A DNA stretch of 64,000 bases from positions 930,001 through 994,000 of the forward strand of contig NZ_CP133078.1 in assembly GCF_030908465.1 (NCBI RefSeq), given 5' to 3'. Every line of letters starts with the position of its first letter. Position 1 is the first letter of the stretch. The notes beneath the pieces were generated by a model. The model ran no database searches. It saw only the letters and a list, made by a program, of their open reading frames with translations, and had not been told where the DNA came from. This document shows positions 23,241-32,098 of the stretch, piece by piece. Source of the stretch: Anaerotignum sp. MB30-C6. GTDB taxonomy: Bacteria; Bacillota; Clostridia; Lachnospirales; Anaerotignaceae. The translations under genes were made by a program, and so were the position numbers.

Positions 23241-24272
23241 GTGGCAGAAATGAAAGAATTTGGTTTTCCCTTTGATGCCATTGAGGACGAAAAAACGGGG
23301 GAATTTGACAGGGTATACAGTGCTAAAGATTTTGCAGAATATTTCAAGCAATTTATCTCTAACGGCGTGTATCCTAATCCCTCTAATGGTTTAGAGATTG
23401 AAGCATTAACTAACAACATGGTAGTAACTTTACATAAAGGTAGTGGGTATATCAACGGTTATGCTTATGTATTGCCAGAGGATTTACCTATGTTTATTTC
23501 ACCTAGCCATGCAAGCTACAACAGGAAGGATTCTATTGTGCTACAGTGGAATGCAACCACAAGGGAGATTAAGGCAATCTATAAAGAAGGTGTAGCTAGT
23601 GCTAATCCACAGCCACCACAATTAATTAGAAATGCTGATATTTACGAATTGCAGTTAGCTCTCATTCTTGTTAAGAGTGGCATACAAAGAATTACGCAGG
23701 CAGAGATTACATCTAAAAAGTTAGATGTTAGTGTTTGCGGTATTGTTCATGCTGTAGTAGATACGGTTGATACAACAGAGATTTTCAAGCAGTATGAAAC
23801 CTATCTCAATCAAAAGATTACTGAATGGAATGAGACTAAAGCACAGCAAAAGGCAGATTGGGAAACGCAAATGTCGACTCAGCAGACAGGATGGCAAGAA
23901 CAGACAACTACACAGCAGAAAAATTTTGATGCCCGTCAAGCTATTATTCAAGCATGGTTTAATGAGATTCAAGGCAATATTTCTAAGTTGCAAACGTTTA
24001 ATTTTGACAATATTGCTGTGTTAAAAGGGTGTACGAGAGCGACTAACATTCTTGTAGCAAATGGGGTGAAAACTGTTACGGAGACTATCAGTATCACTTT
24101 GAGTGGCAAAAAAGTTGCTGAAAGAATAAATACTTTCAACTTAGATGGTAGTATTAAAGTAGAATTAAATGTATTTGATGAAGACGGCATCACTCCAATA
24201 GACTACAAAAGCAGTATAACAATTGTCACTTTTAGTGCAGATAAAAATACAATTACGGAGGTGGTTACATGA
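23241..24272 (+). CDS. Baseplate / tail fibre-type protein
   Basis: 343 residues from GTG 23241. N-terminal ~150 residues (FGFPFDAIEDEKTGEFDRVYSAKDFAEYFKQFISNGVYP, with a SGYINGYAY strand) are widespread in baseplate proteins of Firmicutes phages. A coiled-coil region follows (KITEWNETKAQQKADWETQMSTQQ...) and a C-terminal beta region that may touch the receptor. Confidence 0.75.
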   Translation: MAEMKEFGFPFDAIEDEKTGEFDRVYSAKDFAEYFKQFISNGVYPNPSNGLEIEALTNNMVVTLHKGSGYINGYAYVLPEDLPMFISPSHASYNRKDSIVLQWNATTREIKAIYKEGVASANPQPPQLIRNADIYELQLALILVKSGIQRITQAEITSKKLDVSVCGIVHAVVDTVDTTEIFKQYETYLNQKITEWNETKAQQKADWETQMSTQQTGWQEQTTTQQKNFDARQAIIQAWFNEIQGNISKLQTFNFDNIAVLKGCTRATNILVANGVKTVTETISITLSGKKVAERINTFNLDGSIKVELNVFDEDGITPIDYKSSITIVTFSADKNTITEVVT

Positions 24273-24805
24273 GTTGGGCAGAATGCTCATGGATTTTAAG
24301 CAATCAAGCATCAGCAGGAAGTGGGGTATTTGACAGGACAGCTTTTGAATTTCAAACAGAACTGGATTTGTTTACAGGAGGCATTGACCAAATTTGCGTG
24401 TGTAAATTCATAGCCCCAGAAGATGGATTATATAGGTATACATACGATGTAGCTAATGGCAGTGGGGTTAATTTTGCACACTCTTTGAGCTATCTGTGTC
24501 TTAATTTATTTACATTCATGCCTGATTCTACCAGCATTTGGTATTATGGTCAAAACCAAAGTGAATTTAGAAAGTATGTCGGCTTAGTGATAGGGGAAAA
24601 AGCCAGCGGAATTTCTATCTCTCAAGTATATAACGTAGCTCTCATAAATGCACTGTCAATTTACTCTGAAGAAACTCTTATAGCTACCCAACAAAAAACA
24701 TTTGAGTGGTTCTTAAGAGCAAAAAAGGGAGATATTTTAGCTTTTGTTATTAAATCAGCAAATATTTCTGGTGTGATTTTAAAAAATCAGAAAGTAATCT
24801 ATTAA
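24269..24805 (+). CDS. Tail-associated hypothetical protein
   Basis: 178 residues, overlapping the previous stop by 4 bp (ATGA). Mixed beta-rich sequence starting MSWAECSWILSNQASAG, no membrane segments. By position a tail-tip or receptor-binding component; I do not recognise the fold. Confidence 0.6.
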   Translation: MSWAECSWILSNQASAGSGVFDRTAFEFQTELDLFTGGIDQICVCKFIAPEDGLYRYTYDVANGSGVNFAHSLSYLCLNLFTFMPDSTSIWYYGQNQSEFRKYVGLVIGEKASGISISQVYNVALINALSIYSEETLIATQQKTFEWFLRAKKGDILAFVIKSANISGVILKNQKVIY

Positions 24806-24819
24806 AGGAGGTGACCGCA

Positions 24820-25203
24820 TTGAACAAATACTATTTTATAAAAGATGGTGTTGTTTATTATAAAACTGACTCAATGACGAACCCCATAATGTTTGGGAAA
24901 ATAGTATGTCCTATATTGTCTGAAGTTAATGACGAATACGAAGTGTTTGAAATTAAAAAGTTTAATACTGACACTTGTAAGTATGAAATTACAAACGAGT
25001 TTGACGAGTTTGAAATTAAAGGAGAATTTGTAAAAGTTATTGACGGCAAAGTTAAAGTTCCTATTAAACAAGGGGCTGAAGGTACTTATGAACCTACGCA
25101 ACTTGACAGGATAGAGGCTATGGTTGTAGCTAAAAACGAAGAAATACAAAAAACCGCTATTGATTCATATACTTTACAACTTATGGAAGAAGGTGTCTTA
25201 TGA
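24820..25203 (+). CDS. Tail-associated hypothetical protein
   Basis: 127 residues from TTG 24820 (AAAGGAGG eight bases before). N-terminus MNKYYFIKDGVVYYK is strand-rich, centre acidic, and the C-terminus (QLDRIEAMVVAKNEEIQKTAIDSYTLQLMEEG) helical. The layout resembles phage proteins encoded with XkdX-like mini-proteins. Overlaps the next gene by 4 bp. Confidence 0.6.
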   Translation: MNKYYFIKDGVVYYKTDSMTNPIMFGKIVCPILSEVNDEYEVFEIKKFNTDTCKYEITNEFDEFEIKGEFVKVIDGKVKVPIKQGAEGTYEPTQLDRIEAMVVAKNEEIQKTAIDSYTLQLMEEGVL

Positions 25204-25328
25204 GAATTTTAGTAGAGAGTATGAAAAGACTGTACCTTTCGAAAAAAATTACTAAAAACGATATTGAACTGCGTTTTAAAAATGCGTTGCTGACCGAAGA
25301 AGAATATAACTACATAATAATGTTATGA
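25200..25328 (+). CDS. XkdX-like mini-protein, 42 aa
   Basis: Begins ATGA-coupled to the previous gene. Product contains MKRLYLSKKITKNDIELRFKNALLTEEEYNYI, matching the small XkdX-type pattern (Y-x-x-x-x-I-x-x-x-D-L...LT-EEY) found after tail genes in many Firmicutes phages. Function unknown. Confidence 0.65.
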   Translation: MRILVESMKRLYLSKKITKNDIELRFKNALLTEEEYNYIIML

Positions 25329-25429
25329 GGTTATGATTTAAACAGCAACAACTAAATATAATTAAATATTTATAGGAATTAGGTTCGGGAGAGATTCCGA
25401 GTCTTTTGTATTAGGTAGGGGTGATTACG

Positions 25430-25741
25430 TTGGAAGTTGTAGTAATTGGTGTGATGCAAGGGGTAGTGACCGCCATGGGTATTTGGTTTCTGCAGAAAAG
25501 CATGACAAAGCGGGATAAGGCCACCCAAGAGAGAGAAAAGGCAAGGGAAGACATGGAGTACAATCTTTTGACAGCGGTAAACGCTTCTATTTCATTGGGC
25601 GAGGCTACGGCAAAGGCGGTGCAGCGGATTCCTGATGCCCATTGCAACGGGGATATGACGACAGCTTTGGAGTATACCACAACGGTTAAGCATGAGCTAA
25701 AAAACTTCCTTAATCGGAAGGCGGTGGAGAAGGTTGTCTGA
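25430..25741 (+). CDS. Membrane-anchored lysis-module protein
   Basis: 103 residues from TTG 25430 (GTAGGGG). One N-terminal membrane segment (VVVIGVMQGVVTAMGIWFL) then a charged helical domain. This architecture is common for small phage proteins next to holins. Overlaps the next gene by 8 bp. Confidence 0.65.
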   Translation: MEVVVIGVMQGVVTAMGIWFLQKSMTKRDKATQEREKAREDMEYNLLTAVNASISLGEATAKAVQRIPDAHCNGDMTTALEYTTTVKHELKNFLNRKAVEKVV

Positions 25742-26051
25742 AAGGAAAAAACGCAGACGTTTTCGGATTAATGACGATACCATGACAACTATTGTGGTGT
25801 CATCTTTGCTTTTCTGCGTAGCGGTGGTTGTTGCTGGTATGGTTTTAGCCTATTTCGGTGTAGATGTTTCCGCTATCGTTGGGAATGCCCTAACGGTCTT
25901 TGGTACGGAGCTAGGGATTTGCGGTGTCATGACCATATTTAACCGCTGGGCGGATAGACAGGATAAGCAAGCAGAGAAACGGCAGGAAAGAAGAATTAAG
26001 AAGGAGGAAATGAGGAATGAAAGAGAGCGAAGCGAAAGAAGTTCAGGGTGA
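25734..26051 (+). CDS. Holin-like membrane protein
   Basis: 105 residues from TTG 25734. Basic N-terminus, two hydrophobic segments (about residues 18-41 and 46-67) and a highly charged C-terminal tail (RQDKQAEKRQERRIKKEE). A typical class II holin-like layout, before the endolysin. Confidence 0.6.
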   Translation: MSERKKRRRFRINDDTMTTIVVSSLLFCVAVVVAGMVLAYFGVDVSAIVGNALTVFGTELGICGVMTIFNRWADRQDKQAEKRQERRIKKEEMRNERERSERSSG

Positions 26052-26274
26052 ATTATTAGAAAGTAAAGCATCCTTAAGCGAAGGAACAAAGATTTCAATT
26101 CAAAATTTACTAACGGTAAAATCGTTGGTTACTATCCTACTGACGTTTGTTTTTGGCTGGTTGGCTTTGAAGGGGCGAATCACCGGAGAGCAGTTTTTGA
26201 CTATCTTCAGCGTGGTAATTGCGTTCTATTTCGGTACCCAGTATGAAAAAGGAAAAGGAGGCGGTGAGGAATGA
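26017..26274 (+). CDS. Small phage holin-like protein
   Basis: 85 residues from ATG 26017, behind AGGAGG. One or two hydrophobic segments (SLVTILLTFVFGWLALKG and TIFSVVIAFYFGTQY) separated by a short turn, charged C-terminus. It overlaps both neighbours. The small size and position fit the holin family; which of the two neighbours is the true holin is unresolved. Confidence 0.7.
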   Translation: MKESEAKEVQGELLESKASLSEGTKISIQNLLTVKSLVTILLTFVFGWLALKGRITGEQFLTIFSVVIAFYFGTQYEKGKGGGEE

Positions 26275-26978
26275 ATCCAGTTTTGTATATGCAGAATGAT
26301 CCCAAGTGGGCAAGCCATGACTACTCTGCACCAGGGGAGAAAACAACAATTAAGGCTGAGGGGTGCGGTATTACCTGTGCTGCCATGGTGATTGCAACTC
26401 TGGCCGACAAGAATGTTACACCAATTACAACGGCAGAATGGTCAAAGAAACGTGGATACAAGGCCAAGGGGCAAGGTACATATTATTCGTATTTCAAGCC
26501 CCAGGGAGCAGAATATGGCATTGAAATTACAATGCTGAATGGCACGAGTATTTATGGTTCTCCTTCTTCAAAGTATCACGAATTGGCAAAGCAAGCCATT
26601 GAGCGTGGTGATATGGTTATCGCTTGCATGGGAAAAGGGAATTGGACAACCAGTGGGCATTATGTTTTATGGTATGGCTTGGAAGCGGGAAAAGTTCTCA
26701 TTAATGATCCATGGTCAAATAAACCGAAACAAACATATGCTGATTACAATTTGTTTAAAAGTCAGGTGAAGTATTACTGGGTTGTAAAGGTACCAGAACA
26801 ATTAAAGGGGGATGATGAAATGGTAACAAGAGAGAAAATCATAATTGATGGAAAAGAAAGAGAAGTAACCATGATTCGTAAAGGTGGAACAACGTACATC
26901 AAAACAAGAGATATTGCAGAGCTACTAGGGCTAAAGGTTGGTAGTAAGGGAAGAGTCCCTGTGATTGAAACAAGGTAA
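26271..26978 (+). CDS. Endolysin with C39-like peptidase domain
   Basis: 235 residues. N-terminal domain (1-170) has the C39-like layout: MQNDPKWAS, catalytic GCGITCAAM (Cys36 or Cys32), later SGHYVLWYG (His) and NDPW (third residue). The C-terminal ~50 residues (DGKEREVTMIRKGGTTYIKTRDIAELLGLKV) resemble a wall-binding or copper-amine-oxidase-like module. No signal peptide, so it needs the holins. It cuts peptidoglycan cross-bridges or stems at lysis. Confidence 0.85.
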   Translation: MNPVLYMQNDPKWASHDYSAPGEKTTIKAEGCGITCAAMVIATLADKNVTPITTAEWSKKRGYKAKGQGTYYSYFKPQGAEYGIEITMLNGTSIYGSPSSKYHELAKQAIERGDMVIACMGKGNWTTSGHYVLWYGLEAGKVLINDPWSNKPKQTYADYNLFKSQVKYYWVVKVPEQLKGDDEMVTREKIIIDGKEREVTMIRKGGTTYIKTRDIAELLGLKVGSKGRVPVIETR

Positions 26979-27005
26979 AAATGTAAAATTGTGTTTTGTC
27001 AATTT

Positions 27006-27026
27006 GCCCCTATGAGGGGCTTTTTG
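27006..27026 (+). terminator. Terminator after the endolysin
   Basis: GCCCCTATGAGGGGC followed by TTTTT; closes the late operon. Confidence 0.9.
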
Positions 27027-27076
27027 TAACGAGAGGTAAAAGAAAAAATTGAACTTGAATAGGAGGAGATAAATTT

Positions 27077-27838
27077 TTGGATAGTTTTATTGCTTGGGTA
27101 GGCGGAAAGAAGTTATTGAGAAAAGAAATCGTGAGTAGGTTTCCTGAAGACGGTATTAAAAAATATGTGGAAGTGTTTGGTGGTGCAGGATGGGTATTAT
27201 TCCATAAAGATAAACACGCGGAAAAAGAGGTCTATAACGACATTAATTCTGAGTTGGTGAATTTATTTAGGAATGTAAAATATCATCCAGAAGCGGTGGC
27301 CAAGGAACTTGAATTTACTTTGAGTGCTAGGGAGATTTTTGAAAGATACAAAGCGGCTGACGTTAGCCAGATGACGGAGATTCAGCGGGCGGCCAGATAT
27401 TTGTATTTAATAAAGCTTTCCTATGGTGCAACAGTAAGTTCTTTTGGCTGCAGAGTTAGAAAGACAGTTGATTTAAATGTTTTGCACCAGGTGAAAGTAC
27501 GTCTTGACGGTATACTTATCGAAAACAAGAGTTTTACAAAGTTAATTCCTGCCCAAGATGGAGAGGGGACTCTCTTTTACTGCGATCCACCGTATCATAA
27601 TACGGAAAAATATTACGATACAGGTGAGGATGTGTTCAATGAAGAAATGCACATTTTGTTGAGAGATACATTAAAAGGTATTAAAGGGAAATTTATTTTA
27701 TCATATAATGATGATGAATTTATCAGAGAGCTTTATAAGGATTTTGTGATTGAAGAAGTGGAGCGGTCTCATAATTTAAAAACGGCTATGGGTGAAAAAG
27801 GAAGTAAATATAAGGAGTTAATTATTAGGAATTATTAA
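27077..27838 (+). CDS. D12-class (Dam-like) DNA adenine methyltransferase
   Basis: 253 residues from TTG 27077 (AGGAGGAG). Motif I FGGAG at 34-38 and motif IV DPPY at 170-173 with the order of D12/MTA70-unrelated Dam-type enzymes. It probably N6-methylates adenine in phage or host DNA; no cognate restriction gene is adjacent, so it looks like an orphan protecting enzyme. It sits after the lysis operon with its own terminator at 27858. Confidence 0.93.
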   Translation: MDSFIAWVGGKKLLRKEIVSRFPEDGIKKYVEVFGGAGWVLFHKDKHAEKEVYNDINSELVNLFRNVKYHPEAVAKELEFTLSAREIFERYKAADVSQMTEIQRAARYLYLIKLSYGATVSSFGCRVRKTVDLNVLHQVKVRLDGILIENKSFTKLIPAQDGEGTLFYCDPPYHNTEKYYDTGEDVFNEEMHILLRDTLKGIKGKFILSYNDDEFIRELYKDFVIEEVERSHNLKTAMGEKGSKYKELIIRNY

Positions 27839-27857
27839 TTTTATAAATTGCATGATA

Positions 27858-27888
27858 AACCCCTCAATGAGGGGTTTTATTTTTTTTC
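27858..27888 (+). terminator. Terminator after the methyltransferase
   Basis: AACCCCTC-AAT-GAGGGGTT followed by TTATTTTTTTT. It separates the lysis module from the defence island. The rest of the gap to 28145 is AT-rich with no recognised feature. Confidence 0.9.
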
Positions 27889-28145
27889 GGAAAAAGGGAT
27901 GAAATTAGAGAAACCAAAGGTGTTTTTTATAATAGGAAAAATATATATAATTTTACAAAATAATGGAAAAATATTTTTAAATATGTATAATAAGATGTAA
28001 GCAAATGAATTCAAAAATGGGAAGTTAAAAATGAATTTGTAATAGGAATTAACTTAATTAACTTGTTATCAAACTGTTTCCCGAAGAAAGTGTATACCTT
28101 GTAACTATTTAATAGTAGTAAAAATGAAATTAGGGAGATGTCTAT

Positions 28146-29189
28146 ATGAAAGTATTTATTAGTTGGTCTGGAACAAAAAGTCATAAGGTAGGGTTGATTT
28201 TTAGGGAATGGCTTCCTTCTGTCATTCAGTCATTAGAACCATATGTTTCATCTGAAGATATAGACAAAGGTGCTCGATGGAGTTCTGACATAGCAAAAGA
28301 ACTTGAAGACTCGACATGTGGAATTTTGTGCGTTACTAAGGATAACCTTCACGCGCCATGGCTATCTTTTGAAGCAGGAGCATTATCAAAAACAATGGAT
28401 AAATCACTTGTTACACCATTTCTTTTTGATATAAAGAGAGCCGAAGTGAATGGACCGATTTTGCAATTTCAGTCTACTGCTTTTGAAAGAGAAGATGTAA
28501 AAAAACTTCTGCAAACTTTAAACAAAGCTTGTGGTGAATCTGGAATAACTGAATCTATGTTGGATAAAGCTTTTGATGTTTGGTATCCAAGCTTAGAGGG
28601 AAGCTTAAACAAAATCAAAGAAGACGAAGGTGGTGATGAAGAAGAGGCAACGAAATTCGCTACTGAACTTGAAAGTACAGCTGTTATTGAGGAAATATTA
28701 GAACTTTCTCGTGACAATCAAAAGCTCTTGAGGAATCCTGATTCTAAGGTTTCTGAAAGTATTGAAGATGTAAAGAAACGCTTGGACTATATCACCTCTC
28801 GCTTTGAAAGAAATATAGACATAGATGATCGCCGAATATCGAAAAACTATAAATTTATGTTAGTAAGTGAGTTTACACAATCAATACTCCCGAGATGCCA
28901 AAAACAATATGCTTTTTTAGTGGCGTTAAGTTTTTTTCAGGAAGATTTTCCGTGGGTATACAATATGGGTAAAGCGTTGGCTGATGTTCTTGGATCGGAT
29001 GCTTCTCTTGAGGAGAAAAAAGAATCATTAGTGGATTTTGAAAGATTGTTGGATTTTACATGTAATCACCCTTTGATGCGAGAAGTATATGGACGAAGAA
29101 AAGACACTAGTATGGTTCTTAAAGAAATGCCACGAATGTTGATGAATATATTAATGAATTTTGAAAATGAACTATACGATAAAATCTGA
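28146..29189 (+). CDS. Stand-alone TIR-domain protein
   Basis: 347 residues from ATG 28146 (TTAGGGAGATG). Residues 1-120 are a TIR domain of the bacterial SWSGTKSHK...SSEDIDKGARWSSDIA...GILCVTKDNLHAPWLSFEAGALSK type; Glu76 in PWLSFEAGA is the expected NAD-cleaving residue. A linker rich in Glu (DEGGDEEEATKFATELE) is followed by a coiled coil and a helical C-terminus without known domain. It belongs to a TIR subfamily different from ThsB. Immediately before the Thoeris genes, it is a candidate extra sensor or an independent abortive-infection NADase. Confidence 0.85.
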   Translation: MKVFISWSGTKSHKVGLIFREWLPSVIQSLEPYVSSEDIDKGARWSSDIAKELEDSTCGILCVTKDNLHAPWLSFEAGALSKTMDKSLVTPFLFDIKRAEVNGPILQFQSTAFEREDVKKLLQTLNKACGESGITESMLDKAFDVWYPSLEGSLNKIKEDEGGDEEEATKFATELESTAVIEEILELSRDNQKLLRNPDSKVSESIEDVKKRLDYITSRFERNIDIDDRRISKNYKFMLVSEFTQSILPRCQKQYAFLVALSFFQEDFPWVYNMGKALADVLGSDASLEEKKESLVDFERLLDFTCNHPLMREVYGRRKDTSMVLKEMPRMLMNILMNFENELYDKI

Positions 29190-29374
29190 TGATTTGAAAA
29201 TCATCTATCTTCGAATAATTTATGATATCCAAAACGTCTAAAAATGTTTTAGCAGGACATGCTCATTATAGTAGCAATAATAAATTTAGATATACCCAAT
29301 ATTTAGTTTTTATTGTAATTTTAGTGCGATAATACGCAGTATAATAAGGTGGATGAAGAAAGGGTAGTTCTAAA

Positions 29375-30184
29375 ATGGAAAAACAAAAAACATTTTATCA
29401 ATTTAAAAGTAGAAAACTCTGGAAAGAAAGTGTTGGAGTTGGATTTGCAATTTTTGGTGTTGTATCAGCAATAGTAGGAGTTTTGGGAGTTTCTTTTTCC
29501 GATATTTCTGATACTGCTTGGATAATTCTTTTACTAACGATTGCTTCTCTTGTATTTTCTTATTTGATTGCTGTTGTTTGGCAATGGTGGAATATAAGAG
29601 ACAGTATATCTCTAAAAATCAGAGGGATTAAGGTTATAGTTCGTCAGGGCGATATTTTTAAAGAAAAGGGATGGAAAGTCATTGGCGTTGATGATACTTT
29701 CAGCACATCAGGAAACGATATGATCATTTCACACTCTTCTCTTCATGGGAAATTGATTAAACAGCTTAAAGAAAATGGCAAAATCGGAGAGTTTGAAGTT
29801 GCTATTTCAATGGATAACAATAACCATAGTGTTTCTCTTGGTTGCGTAAAAACATACAATGATTACATATTATTAGCATGGACACATCTTAATAGTGATA
29901 ATGAAGCTCACATTGACAACGACAATTATGAAGGTATATTGCGAAAAATGTGGCGAGAGATAGGTCGAGTTTATTCAGGAAAACCAATTTGTTTGCCTAT
30001 TTTAGGCGATGGTATAACTCGTTTTGATGGTGTATCTGAAAAACCTTCCCCATTTGAGTTATTGAAATGCATGCTTTGCACGTTAAAAACAAGTAACATT
30101 CAATTAAAAGCACCTATCACTATCGTTGTTTACGATAGGATAAACGAAATAAGTCTTTATGATCTGAAAGGATTTATTGATTAA
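29375..30184 (+). CDS. thsA: Type II Thoeris effector, two-TM macro-domain protein
   Basis: 269 residues. Two membrane segments near the N-terminus (about residues 19-41 and 47-70) are followed by a soluble alpha/beta domain with VIVRQGDIFKEKGWKVIGVDDTFSTSG and GDGITRF-like loops, resembling the macro-like (DUF6430) domain. This is the architecture of the type II Thoeris ThsA, which is thought to respond to a TIR-made histidine-ADP-ribose signal and disturb the membrane. A TIR gene (ThsB) follows 260 bp downstream. TATAAT at 29340-29345 may be its promoter. Confidence 0.8.
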   Translation: MEKQKTFYQFKSRKLWKESVGVGFAIFGVVSAIVGVLGVSFSDISDTAWIILLLTIASLVFSYLIAVVWQWWNIRDSISLKIRGIKVIVRQGDIFKEKGWKVIGVDDTFSTSGNDMIISHSSLHGKLIKQLKENGKIGEFEVAISMDNNNHSVSLGCVKTYNDYILLAWTHLNSDNEAHIDNDNYEGILRKMWREIGRVYSGKPICLPILGDGITRFDGVSEKPSPFELLKCMLCTLKTSNIQLKAPITIVVYDRINEISLYDLKGFID

Positions 30185-30443
30185 TGTGTTGATGATGATA
30201 TTTTGAAGAAATTGAAGATATTGAAGAAATTGATTAAGAATATGTAGTTTTGTTTGCAGGGATTCTAAACTGAGTTTTAGTTATCTTGTGGCATGTTACC
30301 TGCAATTCACGAAAACCAACAATGTGTTCTAAAATTTATAATTTGGGTTAAAATTTAAACAAAGATAAGATAAATTGCAATACACATATCGTTATAAGAG
30401 TTACTTATTTAAAATATTTAGAATCTAAATTTGGAGGGCAAAA

Positions 30444-30992
30444 ATGAATCAAACAGGTAATTACAGCGCATTTTATGTAAAAGAACCATTTAAGGAAACG
30501 AATCTGGGTGCTAATACAGCACATGACTTCTGTTACTATAATACATTGAAAATGTGGAAGGGTAAAGATTCGACTTTCCCATTTGTTGATTCACACAACA
30601 AAAATTATAGTGTCCGTGATGACAGTAGTTGGGATACTCTGCGGAATCGCCTTAGAGAACGGTTACGTGGCTCTAAAAACATTGTTCTTTTCTTAAGTTC
30701 GAATACATATGAAAGCAAAGCATTAGCAGAAGAGCTTGAATACGGAATAAATGTTCGGGGACTTCCAGTGATAGTTATCTATCCTGACTATGGAGAAAAA
30801 ACAGATATTGCAAACGGTAAAGAGATAAAGCAATATATTAAAACTCTGTGGGACAAGGTACCAACTTTTAAAAAATATATGTGCGATGTTGCAACAATAC
30901 ATGTTCCTATGAAACAATCGCTTATTGCCATGGCACTTGAAGATAAAGATATCATGGTTAGCACTATGAAGATGGGAAGATTTTTCTATTAG
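30444..30992 (+). CDS. thsB: Type II Thoeris ThsB (TIR-like sensor)
   Basis: 182 residues of the MTH538/PF08937 TIR-like family: AHDFCYYNTLKMWKGKDS, RDDSSWDTLRNRLRERLRGSKNIVLFLSS and EELEYGINVRGLPVIVIYPDY. Glu96-Glu99 in SKALAEELEYG sit at the place of the catalytic Glu in ThsB proteins. ThsB detects infection and makes an ADP-ribose-derived signal for ThsA. ATG 30444 has GGAGGG upstream. The upstream 259-bp gap contains short GAAGAAATTG direct repeats and no gene. Confidence 0.87.
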   Translation: MNQTGNYSAFYVKEPFKETNLGANTAHDFCYYNTLKMWKGKDSTFPFVDSHNKNYSVRDDSSWDTLRNRLRERLRGSKNIVLFLSSNTYESKALAEELEYGINVRGLPVIVIYPDYGEKTDIANGKEIKQYIKTLWDKVPTFKKYMCDVATIHVPMKQSLIAMALEDKDIMVSTMKMGRFFY

Positions 30993-31192
30993 GTACAGTT
31001 AGATAATCAATAGCCTTTCGGGTGTCACGAACAGCCTTTAATGCTTAAAATGACGGATTTAGTATTAGAATGGTGCGCATTTGTACCATAATTGGAAGTT
31101 TAAATTATCGTGAAGTAGATACTATAAGGCTGGATATCGGACTGAATATCACTTATAAACAGCTTTACATTTAAAAGTTTGGAGGACTAATT

Positions 31193-32098
31193 ATGGAATT
31201 AAGTATCCAAGATCAATCTTTTCTTGACTCTTTTGAGCATATTAAAGAGTATGATATTGATGAGTATAATAAAAATAAGCTTAATTTATTTATGATTCGT
31301 GTAAATGCTAATGAGTTTGATTATAATACTCTAATTTATAATTTGCTAGACACTGTAATATCTTTTTCTGTATCACGAAATGTTCAAACCAAATACGTTA
31401 ATAAGCCAGCTAGGCTACATAAAAAAGCAGTAGATAAATTTGTTGAGCATTGTAGAAATACAGGAGAGTTGGGTGAATTACTTTTATATGCTTTTTTAGA
31501 ATGCCATCTTAAAGCACCTAAAATTCTTTCTAAACTTGAGCTGAAAACTTCTACGAGTATGTATGTAAACGGAGCGGATGGCGTCCATTATTTAGAATTA
31601 CCTAATGGAAATTATCAGTTGATATTTGGTGAGTCCAAAACAATTAAAGGTTTATCAGATGCAATAAGTTCAGCATTTAAATCGATTTATGAGTTTAAAA
31701 ATGAAATTAATTCTAAAGGTAATGCAAAAAGTGGAATAAACTATGAGAAGTCATTAATTAGCGATAACATCATGAAAGAGACGTTTAACAAAAATGATAT
31801 TGACTTTATAACTAAATTAATATATCCATCAAAAAATTCGGATTTTAGAGTAGATGATGCATTTGGAATTTTTATTGGATATGAAGTGGAAATTTTAAAA
31901 GAAGACAAAAAACTTCCTAATGATGAATTTGTAGATAAATTAAAGACTAAGATTGAAGAGGAAGTGGAAGAAAACATCGAAAAAATCATAAAAGCAATTG
32001 ATGAAAACGACTTAATTGGACACTCGTTTTATGTATATGTGTTGCCGTTCACTAACTTAGATGCAAGTAGGAAAAAAGTTATGGAGGGAGTAACTTAA
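31193..32098 (+). CDS. hamA: Hachiman HamA, DUF1837 nuclease
   Basis: 301 residues matching DUF1837 HamA. PD-(D/E)xK-like residues are visible: Glu95 in GELGELLLYA, Asp129 in NGADGVHYLE, and Glu147-x-Lys149 in FGESKTIKG. The C-terminus is a charged helical segment. HamA is the DNase effector that is released or activated when HamB detects aberrant DNA. ATG 31193 has TTGGAGG. It overlaps HamB by one base (TAATG). The 200-bp upstream gap has no gene. Confidence 0.93.
   Translation: MELSIQDQSFLDSFEHIKEYDIDEYNKNKLNLFMIRVNANEFDYNTLIYNLLDTVISFSVSRNVQTKYVNKPARLHKKAVDKFVEHCRNTGELGELLLYAFLECHLKAPKILSKLELKTSTSMYVNGADGVHYLELPNGNYQLIFGESKTIKGLSDAISSAFKSIYEFKNEINSKGNAKSGINYEKSLISDNIMKETFNKNDIDFITKLIYPSKNSDFRVDDAFGIFIGYEVEILKEDKKLPNDEFVDKLKTKIEEEVEENIEKIIKAIDENDLIGHSFYVYVLPFTNLDASRKKVMEGVT

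Noticed and set aside
30185-30443. GAAGAAATTG short repeats considered as CRISPR or iteron
   Set aside because: Only about three imperfect, contiguous copies without regular spacers; more likely low-complexity sequence.
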